This document shows, piece by piece, positions 1 through 8,657 of a stretch of DNA of 64,000 bases. Source of the DNA: Diphasiastrum complanatum (taxonomy: Eukaryota; Streptophyta; Lycopodiopsida; Lycopodiales; Lycopodiaceae); contig CM055098.1 in the NCBI GenBank assembly GCA_029204225.1, forward strand, positions 25,711,473-25,775,472, read 5' to 3'. A program made the translations under genes and the position numbers. The notes below the pieces were generated by a model that saw only the letters and a program-made list of their open reading frames with translations, was not told the origin of the DNA and did no database searches. Within the stretch, counting starts at the first letter, position 1. Each line of letters begins with the position of its first letter.

Positions 1-429
1 AACCTGTTCAGTTCGGAATGGCGGTTCTACGTATAAAGCCGACCCTTTGTAAAATTCCGACCCTTTGTACTGTCAACTCGGAAATTTGACCCACGTCGCG
101 ACATTGACAATCCACCTATCTCTATACATATATTCACTGTAAAATGACGGCTACCTATTGCAGGACAAATGTAGTTAATTAAGTAGTTCAATGTAAGCTA
201 TCAATGTACTGATCGGTGCCCACTGATTTGCGCCAGCTTCAAGCTCTTGTACTTAGTTTTGATTATTATCAGAGTGCATTTTGTGTCTACACTACTATTT
301 TTGTTCTATTGCGCATTGTAGAAGTTTGATCCATCTTGAACTTGCTTTGCTAGTAATTGCTGCACTTCCGATTCACTTCACCACCTGCTCCACTTCCGCT
401 GCACCACATTTACACTGATTCCTGACTTG
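1..429. other. no gene; probable retrotransposon-derived DNA
   Basis: No coding frame recognised. The short motif CCGACCCTTTGTA occurs twice near the left edge (about 40-70). Related CGACCC words recur downstream inside the copia remnant, so this stretch probably belongs to the same decayed element. Confidence 0.4.
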
Positions 430-1386
430 GTATAAGAGAATCTATCTCTATCAAGAAGACTGCAACATACTTTCTGAAGAACAAATCCGATACTCTCAAG
501 TTCTTCATGCAGATCAAGGCATCATCGGAAAAATCGACCCAGAGAAGAATCAAAGCTCTACGCTCAGATGTAGGGGGAATATTTATCTCCAACAAATTCA
601 AAGTCTTTTGCAAGGCAACCGGAATACAACAACAGTTTACAACAAGCTCACCTCGATCCAATGGTGTAGCTAAATGGAGACTCAGTCACTCATTGATAGT
701 GCCAAGAACATGCTGGCCCATGCATCTCTTCCAAAGAAATTCTAGGCAAAAGTTGTTACTACATCAACCTACCTTCAAAATCGATCCATTTCAAAGGCCC
801 TGAATGACAAGACACGTTATGAGGTGTGGACAGGATCAAAGCGATCACTCAACCATATCAGAGTGTTTGAATGTATTGCTCTCAGTCAGATCCCTGCTGA
901 TCTCTAGAAAAGTCTGACCCAGAAGGATCGAATAGTCAAAATTCAATCCGGGGTCGAAAAATCCAAAATCCGACCCTTCAGTCTGGACTCTCAAAAGACC
1001 TTCACGAGCAGAGATGTCAGTTTCTTGGAAGATCAATTTTTTGATCTCCAGGGAAAAGCTATTGCAAAATCCGACCCAAAGGTCGAATAGCCAAAATTCG
1101 ACCCAAGGGTCGAAATTTCAAAATTTGATACTAACTCAAAAAATGAGCTAGAAATTCAATAGATCGAACAACATCAAAGAACCGAATCTCAACATAAAAG
1201 ATCGAATCGATCCAGATAGCCTCCTGAGAATAATGATTCATCGGATGACAAAGAAGAATTCTTCGATGTATGCAATGCAGACGCTGATGTAAGTGAATCA
1301 GAAGCGGTAGACCAGAATTCTAAAAATTCTGATATAGATGATGAAGATACAGATGACGAACAAAAAATTGTCAGTCCAGGAATCTG
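430..1386 (+). pseudogene. Ty1/copia integrase remnant
   Basis: Reads in shifted frames as a copia integrase core followed by its C-terminal region. Visible landmarks are the FLKNKSDTLKFF stretch, RSDVGGIFISNKF (where active elements have D-GGEY, so the catalytic Glu is replaced by Ile), the SNGVA motif, the TRYEVWTGSKRSLNHIRVF block and an acidic linker ending IVSPGI then a stop. Frameshifts and stops break it near 690-800 and 905. It runs straight into the truncated LTR of the next element. A fragment at 27065-27245 belongs to the same copia family. Confidence 0.75.
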
Positions 1387-2075
1387 ATTAAAATTAAAAG
1401 ATCTAATCAAAAGAAATGCATTAGCCTTAAAACAAAACCAATTCCAGTTTTCTGTCATTGTCCTCCGTGAATTAGCCGTCTTATGTCCGTTACACCCTGC
1501 CTTTACGCTGCAGACCTTTGCATTTTGCCAAAAGACACTTTTGCAACTTTAAGGGCAAGTGTCGCCTTTTCAAGGGCAGGTGTCGTCCTTTTTAAGGGCA
1601 GGTGTCATCATTTTAAGGACAGGTGTCACTTTTTTCCGAAAGGCAAAAAAGCCGACTTTAGGGCAGAAAACAGTTCTAAGGACAATGTTGGTTTTCTAAG
1701 GACAAATGTTGCTTTTTACTGAAAGGCAAAAAAGCCGACAGTAGTCCTAAAACATCTCTAAGGCATTTTAGTGACAGTGTCGCCTTTTTTGCAAAAATGC
1801 AAAAAATGCGACAATGTCAGGAAAAGTTGCCAGAGTGATTTTCTAAGTGTTTTAGACCTAGGGATGAATTTTCCTCATGATCCAAAAATGCGAATTGTGC
1901 GATAAAATAGTTCAAAAAATGCAGACAGTGCGAAATATAGTTAAAAATGCAACTGTGCGATAAAACAGTTCAAAAAATGCAGACTGTGCGAAATATAGTT
2001 AAAAATGCACAGTTGCGAAAAACAACAAAGAAGAAACTCTAAGGCTTTGAAAGACAGAAACTCTTAGTTTCTTCA
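1374..2075 (-). repeat. truncated 3' LTR of the copia element
   Basis: About 700 bp matching 6931-7563. On the minus strand it starts TGAAGAAACTAAGAG directly after the PPT. It contains short GGGCAGGTGTCG-type subrepeats and one extra 58-bp tandem unit compared with the 5' copy. Homology to the 5' LTR fades at about 1374, next to the + strand integrase remnant. Confidence 0.75.
1893..2008. repeat. 58-bp tandem duplication inside the LTR
   Basis: Two adjacent near-identical 58-bp units, each with the words GTGCGATAAAA, CAGTTCAAAAAATGCAGAC and GCGAAATATAGTTAAAAATGC. The 5' LTR (about 7437-7500) carries only one unit, which accounts for most of the length difference between the LTR copies over their shared part. 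Confidence 0.8.
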
Positions 2076-2088
2076 GCTCCCTCTCAAA
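2076..2088 (-). other. polypurine tract of the copia element
   Basis: On the minus strand the sequence is TTTGAGAGGGAGC followed at once by the LTR start TGAAG. This is the expected place for plus-strand priming in reverse transcription. Confidence 0.7.
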
Positions 2089-2120
2089 TATGGTATTTTT
2101 CTGATTCTCAGGCTGGATCT

Positions 2121-2585
2121 CTATCTTTCAAACATTGCCTTGTCCAATGCCTTTGTAAAAATGTCATCTACCATCTGCTTCTTCGGAATGAAGACGGTCT
2201 TCAGCTCGTCCTTCTCAACCAAATTCATGATCAAGTGATACTTGATGGCGATGTGCTTTGTTTTGGAGTGAAACACTGGGTCTTTTGTTAGATGAATAGT
2301 AGAGGTGTTGTCCATGTGCAGGATCAATGACTCATCGGTGTTCTGTCTTAGTCCACCTAGGAACTGTCTGAGCCAGGTCAGTTCATTGGCCATCTTGGCT
2401 GCAGCAACATATTCTGCCTCACAGGATGATTGGGCAGTTATAGTCCGCTTTTTGTTGATCCAGATTACTGCTGCATCGGCTGCTATGGTGAATTCTCCTG
2501 AGACGCTTTTACTGTCATCTTTCAGGGATGCCCAACTTGCATCACTATAGGATTCAATCTTGAATCCTGCATCTCGACAATAGAT
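2121..2585 (-). pseudogene. copia RNase H region
   Basis: Reads SYSDASWASL, then SSCEAEYVAAAKMANELTWL, then HMDNTSTIHL, HSKTKHIAIKYH and DIFTKAL. These are the standard landmarks of the copia RNase H with its Asp, Glu and Asp positions. A frameshift near 2580 separates it from the RT part, and its end lies about 30 bp before the PPT. Confidence 0.8.
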
Positions 2586-3593
2586 ATAGGCCGTAGTTCT
2601 TTGTATTCTGCAAATATTTTAGGTTCCTCTTGGCGATCTTCCAGTGCGTTGGACCTAGATTGATATTAAATTGACTCAACTTGAACACTACATAATCAAT
2701 GTCTGGCCGCGTATTGTCTGCCAAGTATATCAAAGAACCAATAAGCCTTTTGTAAGGCTTACACTCCATTGCTTGTCGTTCTGCTTCATCTCTGGGATAG
2801 TCTTCATTTGTGAGCACTATGCCAGGAACCGTTGGAGTATTTACTCCCTTGTAATCCATCAAGGCGAAATCATCAATGATCTGCTGAATGTATCTTGATT
2901 GGTGTAGATACAATCCCCCAGCCTGAACTTCTCTATCAATCTGTGAACCCAGATAACATTTTGCTTCCCCCAGGTCCGATATATCGAAGTGCCTCAAAAT
3001 ATCTGCCTTCACCTGCTCAATCGATTGTCACTTTGTGACAAGATCAGAGTGTCATCTACATAGACACTGACTATGATGATCTCCCCGTTTATGACTTTCA
3101 CATAGACGTTGTAATCATCCATTAAAGGCTGGAAGCCTAAGGATCTTAATGCGTGATTCTTCTTCTTGTACCACTGCTTGGCAGACTGTTTCAATCCATA
3201 GATGCTTCTATGCATTTTGCAGGCATAGTCAGCAAGTGACTCACAGGTAAAACCTAGTGGTTGGTCCATGTAGACCTCCTCTTTCAGCTCCCCATGCAAG
3301 AAGTCTATCGTCTCATCCACAATGTGGATCTTCATATCATAGGCAGTTGTGTATGCAAATAATATGCATAGAGACGTGTGCTTCACAACAGGAGAGAATG
3401 TCTCTGTATAATCAATGTCATACCTCTGTGAGAAGCCCTTTGCAACTAGCTTGGCTTTGTAGCTCAGTACATTGTCGTCTGGTCCATACTTGTGCTTGTA
3501 GACCCACTTACATTTGAGAGTCTTTCTGTCGGTTGGTAGTGACTCGAGAGTCCATACCTTGTTTTGCTTCCTGGAGTCCATTTCGTCTTCCAT
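2554..3593 (-). pseudogene. copia reverse transcriptase
   Basis: Two overlapping frames (3593-3009 and 3012-2554) together carry the copia RT. In order: KCKWVYKHKYGPD, YKAKLVAKGFSQ, DYTETFSPVVK, a FLHGELKEEVYMDQP block, YGLKQSAKQWY and VYVDDTLILS, then DLGEAKCYLGSQI and the thumb. The active-site YVDD is kept. The first catalytic Asp context is altered: HIVDETIDFLHGEL stands where families have MDVKTAFLNG. The frame break near 3010 and the altered motif argue against activity. Confidence 0.85.
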
Positions 3594-4071
3594 GGCTTTG
3601 ATCCACTTGTCCTTGTCTGGATAGTTGATGGCTTCTTCATAAGTTTGTGGTTCACTGTTGAATCCACATAATCTTTGTTGTGAGTTGTCAGGTATATATC
3701 TGATTGTTGCCTTTCTTTGTCTTGCAGATCTCCTTGGAGATAATATAGGCTTAGCAACTACTTTGCCTTTGTCCTGCCTGCTGACTGCGAGACCTCAGTG
3801 TATAGCCGGTGTAATGGGTACTTCCGATATATCGGTCTGCTCGTCGTCTAAACTATCATTCAGTTCAGCTGGAATTTGAACTATCATTCAGTTCAGCTGG
3901 AATTTGAGTACCTTCAGCTGGATGCTCAGGGTCCGCTCCCTCTGTCGATGTGGATAGGTCGTAGTATTGTCTGTTGAGAACTTCATAGCTGATTGGATCT
4001 TCTTCAGCCATCGTTCTTGTCTTGTCAAATTTGACATCTTTGACAATCTTCACTTCATTGGTTTCAAGCAT
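3464..4071 (-). pseudogene. copia linker between integrase and RT
   Basis: Acid- and serine-rich linker (EEDPISYEVLNRQYYDLST, EGADPEHPAEG) between the integrase C-terminus and RT, spread over two frames. Near 3850-3905 a stretch encoding the Ser/Asn-rich end is duplicated: the word TATCATTCAGTTCAGCTGGAATTTGA occurs twice in a row, a slippage-type change. No separate function. Confidence 0.6.
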
Positions 4072-5106
4072 CTATACTCTGTAGTATGCAGAGTGTATAT
4101 CATAGCCAACCAAGAATCCTTGCTCCACCTTTTCGTCTAGCTTCTTCCTCTTCTTGTCTGGTATGTGTGTGTATATTACACATCCGAAGATCCGAACATG
4201 AGCTAGATTGGGCTTGCTTCTCCACCATACCTCATGTGGGGTAGTGTGAGCAACGCTTGATTTGCCTGTCTTGGTCTGCAGGTAGGCGACTGTAGCTACT
4301 GTCTCAGCCCATAGTGATCTTGATGCCTTCAAATAGGCCATGATAGATCTTGCAGCTTCCATGAGAGTTCTGTTCTTCCTCTCCGCTACACCATTATGCC
4401 GTGGTGTGTAGGTTGTTGTCTTCTTGTGTAGAATGCCTCGACTTTTACAAAAGTCGGTAAATTGGTTGGAGATGTATTCTCCTCCCATGTTAGTCCTGAT
4501 CTGCTTGACTTTCCTTTCGATCCACTTCTCAGCCCAGTTTACATATTCCGTAAACTTATCAAGAGCTTCGGATTTATTGTGGATGAAGTAGACAATGATA
4601 AACTTACTGTAATCATCAATAAAGGTGATATAATATCTTGATCCCTTGACAGATAGTACATCAAAGGGTCCATAGATGTCTGTGTGTATCAGCTTCAAAA
4701 GTTCCGTCGCTCTTAAAGAATCCTTCGTGAAAGGTGTACGTGACATCTTCTCTTTGTTGCATGCGTCACAGGGTGTCAGGTTTGCGCCCTTGATGTTCAC
4801 TCCTGTGAATGTGTTGTACCGGCTCGCTTTATATAGCGCCAGTGGGTTCATGTGGCATAGTCTCCTATGCCACACTACGTATGTAGCCTCACGGACTCGA
4901 TGATCCTGCTCTGTCGGTAGGCATACCTTCAGGTGATACAAGTTTTCTCTTCGTCTGCCTTGTGTGATGAGTGTACTGGAGCTGGCATCAATCACATTGC
5001 ATGTCTGATCTGTGAATGTCACACGCATGTCTGCATCTACTATTCTCGCAACTGATAACAGATCTTTCTGCAGTGTGAACGTTATCCAGTCTTCTGTCTC
5101 TACCAT
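4072..5106 (-). pseudogene. copia integrase, 344-codon open segment
   Basis: Carries the GAG-pre-integrase zinc-binding part (HRRLCHMNPLAL then CDACNKEKM), then the retroviral-type core with IHTDIYGPF, TFIDDYSKFIIVYF and NMGGEYISNQF, so both Asp residues and the Glu of DD35E are present. It ends with the GVAERKNRTLMEAARSI and VWWRSKPNLAHVRIFGC blocks common to copia. It is the best preserved domain of this element and is open over its whole length. Confidence 0.88.
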
Positions 5107-5209
5107 TGGTGCCCAACCAAAGTGATCCAGTGCCGCTTACTTCATGTTACGATCCATCTCCTAGAACGATATATTTGGAGGAGTCGGTTTGTTGAAAGTC
5201 GGCGATCAT

Positions 5210-5700
5210 CTACCTTATCGTCACAAATTGTGATGTGGCTCCTGAGTCAAGAACTATGTCTTTGAAGATTGGATGTGGATGTTGCACATATATCAGTGCA
5301 CAAATAAGTAGTAAGATTTCTGCTAGCTCGGTCTTCAGCCATCTTTGAGGATTCAGGCTCCTCCACTTATGATGTGTTGTTAGTGCTCTCCTTCGTGCTC
5401 TGCGTCTTCTTGTTCCTTGGATTGTCGTGGCAATCCATGGTTGCATGACCTTTCTTATGACAATGTATACACTCAATCTTTGGATTCAACCAGCATTTAT
5501 CCACTGTGTGGCCGTCACGTCTGCATCTCTCGCATGTCTTCTTGTCATTGCCTTGTTGCATGTTCCTTCCTTTTGATCTGCTTTCTCGGGTTCCCTGCTT
5601 TTGCTGGTTTTGATTTGTTCTCTTTGTCAACTCTCTCTTAGTTTGAGCCTTCTTCTTCGACTGGTCTTTGTTTGATCAGACTCATTCTTGTCGTCGTAGT
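5210..5700 (-). pseudogene. copia zinc knuckles and protease
   Basis: Two zinc-knuckle motifs in series (CERCRRDGHTVDKC and CIHCHKKGHATMDC) end the gag part. In an overlapping frame the aspartic protease motif DIVLDSGATSQFV follows. Moving from one frame to the other requires a frameshift between about 5476 and 5367. Confidence 0.8.
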
Positions 5701-5827
5701 GCTCTATGGCTTCAACTTCTTCTTTGATGTCAATGACTACCTTGTCGAAGGTCATAGTAGGATCTTTAGCCAGCAATGTCCGGGTTGTTTGAAACGATCG
5801 TGGTAAGGAGCGTAGCAGGTAACTGAG

Positions 5828-6283
5828 CTACTTCTCTTGTGAGACTGCATGTTCTGTCCCAGCGTTGTGTAGAGATAGGAAGAGATTCGTCATCTTCCTA
5901 ATGAAGCTGGTGAGATCTTTACCATCCCATCTTAGATAGGTAAGCTGATCTTCTAGATGCATTATCTGATTTCGAGACTTGGTCTGAAATTTGCTGATAA
6001 GTGTATCCCACATCTCTCTAGCATTAGAGATTGATGCGAGGCCAAGGGTAATGCTATCTTCGATGGAATAGGAGATTTCGGCTACTGCTTTGTCGTTCTT
6101 CTCTTTCCACTCCCGAAGATCTTTGCCTGTGCTGGTTGGCATCTCTTTGGTGCCATCCACCCATGGCCATAACGCTTCTCCTCGCAAGATTAGTGATGTA
6201 TTCACTTTCCAAGCAAGAAAGTTTAGTACATCTGCTTCAAGTACCGTGCATATCTTTGATTGGATGCTGTGAATGGAAGCCAT
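5828..6283 (-). pseudogene. copia gag N-terminal half
   Basis: Starts MASIHSIQSKICTVLEADVL, the expected copia gag opening where a first line of sequence leads to the conserved Trp (LAWKVNTSLIL). It continues with AREMWDTLISKFQTKS and LTSFIRKMTNLFLSLHNAG. The frame breaks at 5828, and the rest of gag (5700-5828) lies in another frame. Confidence 0.8.
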
Positions 6284-6316
6284 AAATCAGTGATGAGGCT
6301 TTGATAAGCCTTCTAG

Positions 6317-6406
6317 GCTCTATAACCACTGATGGAATCTCGAAAACGTCAAGACACTTTGATACAACTGATGGAATCTCGAAAACGTCAAGACGCTCTG
6401 ATACCA
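6317..6406 (-). repeat. primer-binding site within a three-fold PBS-like repeat
   Basis: The true PBS on the minus strand is TGGTATCAGAGC (6406-6395), one base after the LTR end, matching the 3' end of initiator tRNA-Met as in most copia elements. Two degenerate copies follow at steps of about 39 bp (near 6366-6355 and 6328-6317), each inside a repeated unit containing GATGGAATCTCGAAAACGTC. Confidence 0.75.
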
Positions 6407-6407
6407 C

Positions 6408-7563
6408 TGAGGGAAAAACTCTCTGTGTCTCTGTGCGAGGATTTCGATGAAGCTCAGATGGAGTCGATCTGTCGGATAAGGATACTGCCTCAACTTGCGA
6501 TCAATCATCCTCCGAACGGCAGATAGCTACTACTAATCTGACTACAAGTTTATGAACAACAGATAATGTCTTAATGACAGCAGAAATATATATATTGATA
6601 AAATTGAACAAGCATCACAACATTCACAGATTACACATTGAACAGAAAAGGATGTACTCGTCTATAATATAGAAAAGGATGTACTCGTCTATAATATCAA
6701 AATCGAGTGTACATTGATATTCTTTCTTGAGCGCTATCTGTTTCCCAGATCAGCGCGTCAACGTGAGAGAAGTGTTCTCTTCTCACGAAAAGAACTATCT
6801 ACTACTAGATCTATATTTCTTCCTTGATACTCGCCTCATTGAGTGTTGCGTTCGGGAAACTGTATGCTCTATGTTCTGTATATCTGCATATATATTTATG
6901 TCTCCTTCGTTGATCCTTTTTGTGATCAATCCAGGGATCTGATTAAAATTAAAAGATCTAATCAAAAGAAATGCATTAGCCTTAAAACAAAACTGATTCT
7001 TGTTGCTGTCATTGTCCTCCGTGAATTAGCCGCCTTATGCCCGTTACACCCTGCCTTCATGCTGCAGATTTTCGCATTTTGCCAAAAGACACTTTTGCGA
7101 CTTTAAGGGCAAGTGTCACCTTTTCAAGGGCAGGTGTCACCTTTTTTTAAGGGCAGGTGTCGCCTTTTTAAGGGCAGGTGTCGCTTTTTTTCGAAAGGCG
7201 AAAAAACAGACTTTAGGGCAGAAAACAGTTCTAAGGATAGTGTCGCTTTTCTAAGGGCAAGTGTCGCTTTTTCCCGAAAGGCGAAAAAGACGACATTAGT
7301 CTTAAAACTCCTCTAAGGCATTTTAGCGACACAGTCGCCTTTTTTGCAAAAATGCGACAATGTTGGGAAAAATTGCCAAAGTGATTTTCTAAGTGTTTTA
7401 GACCTAGGGATGAATTTTCCTCATCACCCAAAAATGCGAACTGTGCGACAAAACAGTTCAAAAAATGCAGACTGTGCAAAATATAGTTAAAAATCCACAG
7501 TCGCGAAAAACAACAAAGGAAAAATGCTAAGGCTTTGAGAGACAGAAACTCTTAGTTTCTTCA
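6408..7563 (-). repeat. 5' LTR of the copia element
   Basis: Bounded by TGAAGAAACT and CCCTCA and lying directly before the PBS, giving 1156 bp. Its upper part (6931-7563) is the stretch shared with the truncated 3' LTR. The lower part has a tandem TATA-like stretch (6640-6700, AGAAAAGGATGTACTCGTCTA twice), a plausible place for the element's promoter. Confidence 0.65.
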
Positions 7564-8192
7564 ATTAGGTCTTGGAGTGAACAATTCTCTCGTTCTCTAA
7601 GGTGAAAACATGACATGACCTAATGTAGTGCCCTGGGTGAGGGGGTGAGCATGGATAAGAGCCCCTAAGGGCCTCTGCTTATGAGAGCAACCCGGCCTCC
7701 TTCCTGACGTCAAGAACGAGGAAGTGGATGCTCAACGACCTTCTATTGTGCTATTTTTAGACCTGTGATCTCGTGATCCGTCTCGGTCTTCCCAGCATCG
7801 CCCTCCTCCTTGCTCTCTTGGCTTCTCCAAGTCGGCCTACCATCAATGCTTGCCAATTATGGGCAATATCATCACCTTTATCATCACTTGGCTGCAACAA
7901 ATCTCACCTGATGCACACTTGGTTGCAACAAAGCCAACCTTGATTGCAACAAATTCAGCATTTCATTTTCGAGGTGAGGTCACGATCAGCATGCAAAGAC
8001 GATTTTTGAACAGGGCTGGGAAGACAGAGAAGGCGTTCCACTGTCCACGTCAGTCATGGGGCTAGGTGGAACACGTGAAGAGGCCCTAAGCAGGTTTGAG
8101 CATTGAACTAAAACTTCAAACTTTTTTGATTTTGCACTCTATTTTATTTTTTTAGAGATTTAAATGCCGAATAGAAGTTAAAACTTTGAGTG
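7564..8192. other. upstream region of EXO84B without a recognised gene
   Basis: No convincing coding frame. The run GTTGCAACAAA-type words near 7890-7950 is a short local repeat. This stretch may hold distal promoter elements of the gene that follows. Confidence 0.4.
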
Positions 8193-8280
8193 ATATATCA
8201 ATTACGTAATGAATTCTTGGTGCCATTATGCCTGACTCATATATCAATTATGTAATGGATTCTTGGTGCCATTTTGCCTA
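8193..8280. repeat. 46-bp tandem repeat in the EXO84B promoter
   Basis: Two adjacent copies of a unit reading ATATATCAATTA-GTAATG-ATTCTTGGTGCCATT-TGCCT, starting at 8193 and 8239. They lie about 220-300 bp before the start codon and could duplicate a regulatory site. Confidence 0.75.
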
Positions 8281-8347
8281 GTTTGGCTTTTTAAAATTTT
8301 TTAAGCTCGTTCTCTCTTGCCTCGCCCAAAAAATTTAATAAATCCTT

Positions 8348-8382
8348 AGCGGGCAAAATGGTCATTATGACTTGTGCCCGCT
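8348..8382. promoter_or_regulatory. nested inverted repeat upstream of the TATA box
   Basis: Outer arms AGCGGGCA and TGCCCGCT (8 of 8 paired) enclose an inner perfect palindrome GTCAT-T-ATGAC. It lies 67 bp before the TATA box. It may be a protein-binding site or a chance palindrome. Confidence 0.45.
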
Positions 8383-8448
8383 ATGTTGTTCTTTCATGGC
8401 AAGAAACGAAGGACGTTACGTTTCCTTCCTTCAACAGCATTGGATCGT

Positions 8449-8456
8449 TATAAATA
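8449..8456 (+). promoter_or_regulatory. TATA box of EXO84B
   Basis: A perfect plant TATA word, TATAAATA, lies 43 bp before the start codon. This predicts transcription from about 8480 and a very short, AGAGAG-rich leader. The start codon context is good (AAAG ATG GC). Confidence 0.6.
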
Positions 8457-8498
8457 TGGTGATGGGAAGCAACAAATAACAAATAGAGAGAGAGAAAG

Positions 8499-8657
8499 AT
8501 GGCCCGGAAGAAAGCATCATCGGCTGCTGCCGCTAGTGCAGCAACACCTGTGTCTGTGCCCGTCGACGCGCTGGCCCAGGAGCTTCCAGTTTTGGAGTCC
8601 GATTCCTTCGATTGCAATGCCTACATTCACTCCAAGTGCCATCCTATAAGCGAGAAG
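8499..8657 (+). CDS. EXO84B: EXO84B exon 1
   Basis: 53 codons, Ala/Ser-rich start (MARKKASSAAAASAATPVS) then LESDSFDCNAYIHSKCHPISEK. It ends in phase 0 at AAG before GTGCAG. Reading through the donor meets a stop at 8711, which is why the exon looks like a separate short frame. Confidence 0.88.

Larger units (their letters stand above)
1374..7563 (-). mobile_element. Ty1/copia LTR retrotransposon, nearly complete, decayed
   Basis: Reading on the minus strand: 5' LTR (7563 to 6408, starts TGAAGAAACT and ends CCCTCA), a tRNA-iMet-type primer-binding site (6406-6395), gag from 6283, two zinc knuckles, protease, integrase, RT, RNase H, a purine-rich PPT (2088-2076) directly before TGAAGAAACT, and a 3' LTR that stops matching at about 1374. 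The gene order protease-integrase-RT-RNase H defines copia. Frameshifts and a changed RT motif show it is dead. The 3' LTR lacks the last 450 bp or so, so no target duplication can be tested. Confidence 0.85.

Noticed and set aside
6408-6933. A separate short LTR of 526 bp next to the PBS
   Set aside because: The PPT-adjacent LTR start (TGAAGAAACT) matches 7563, so the 5' LTR must extend to there; 6408-6933 is its lower part.
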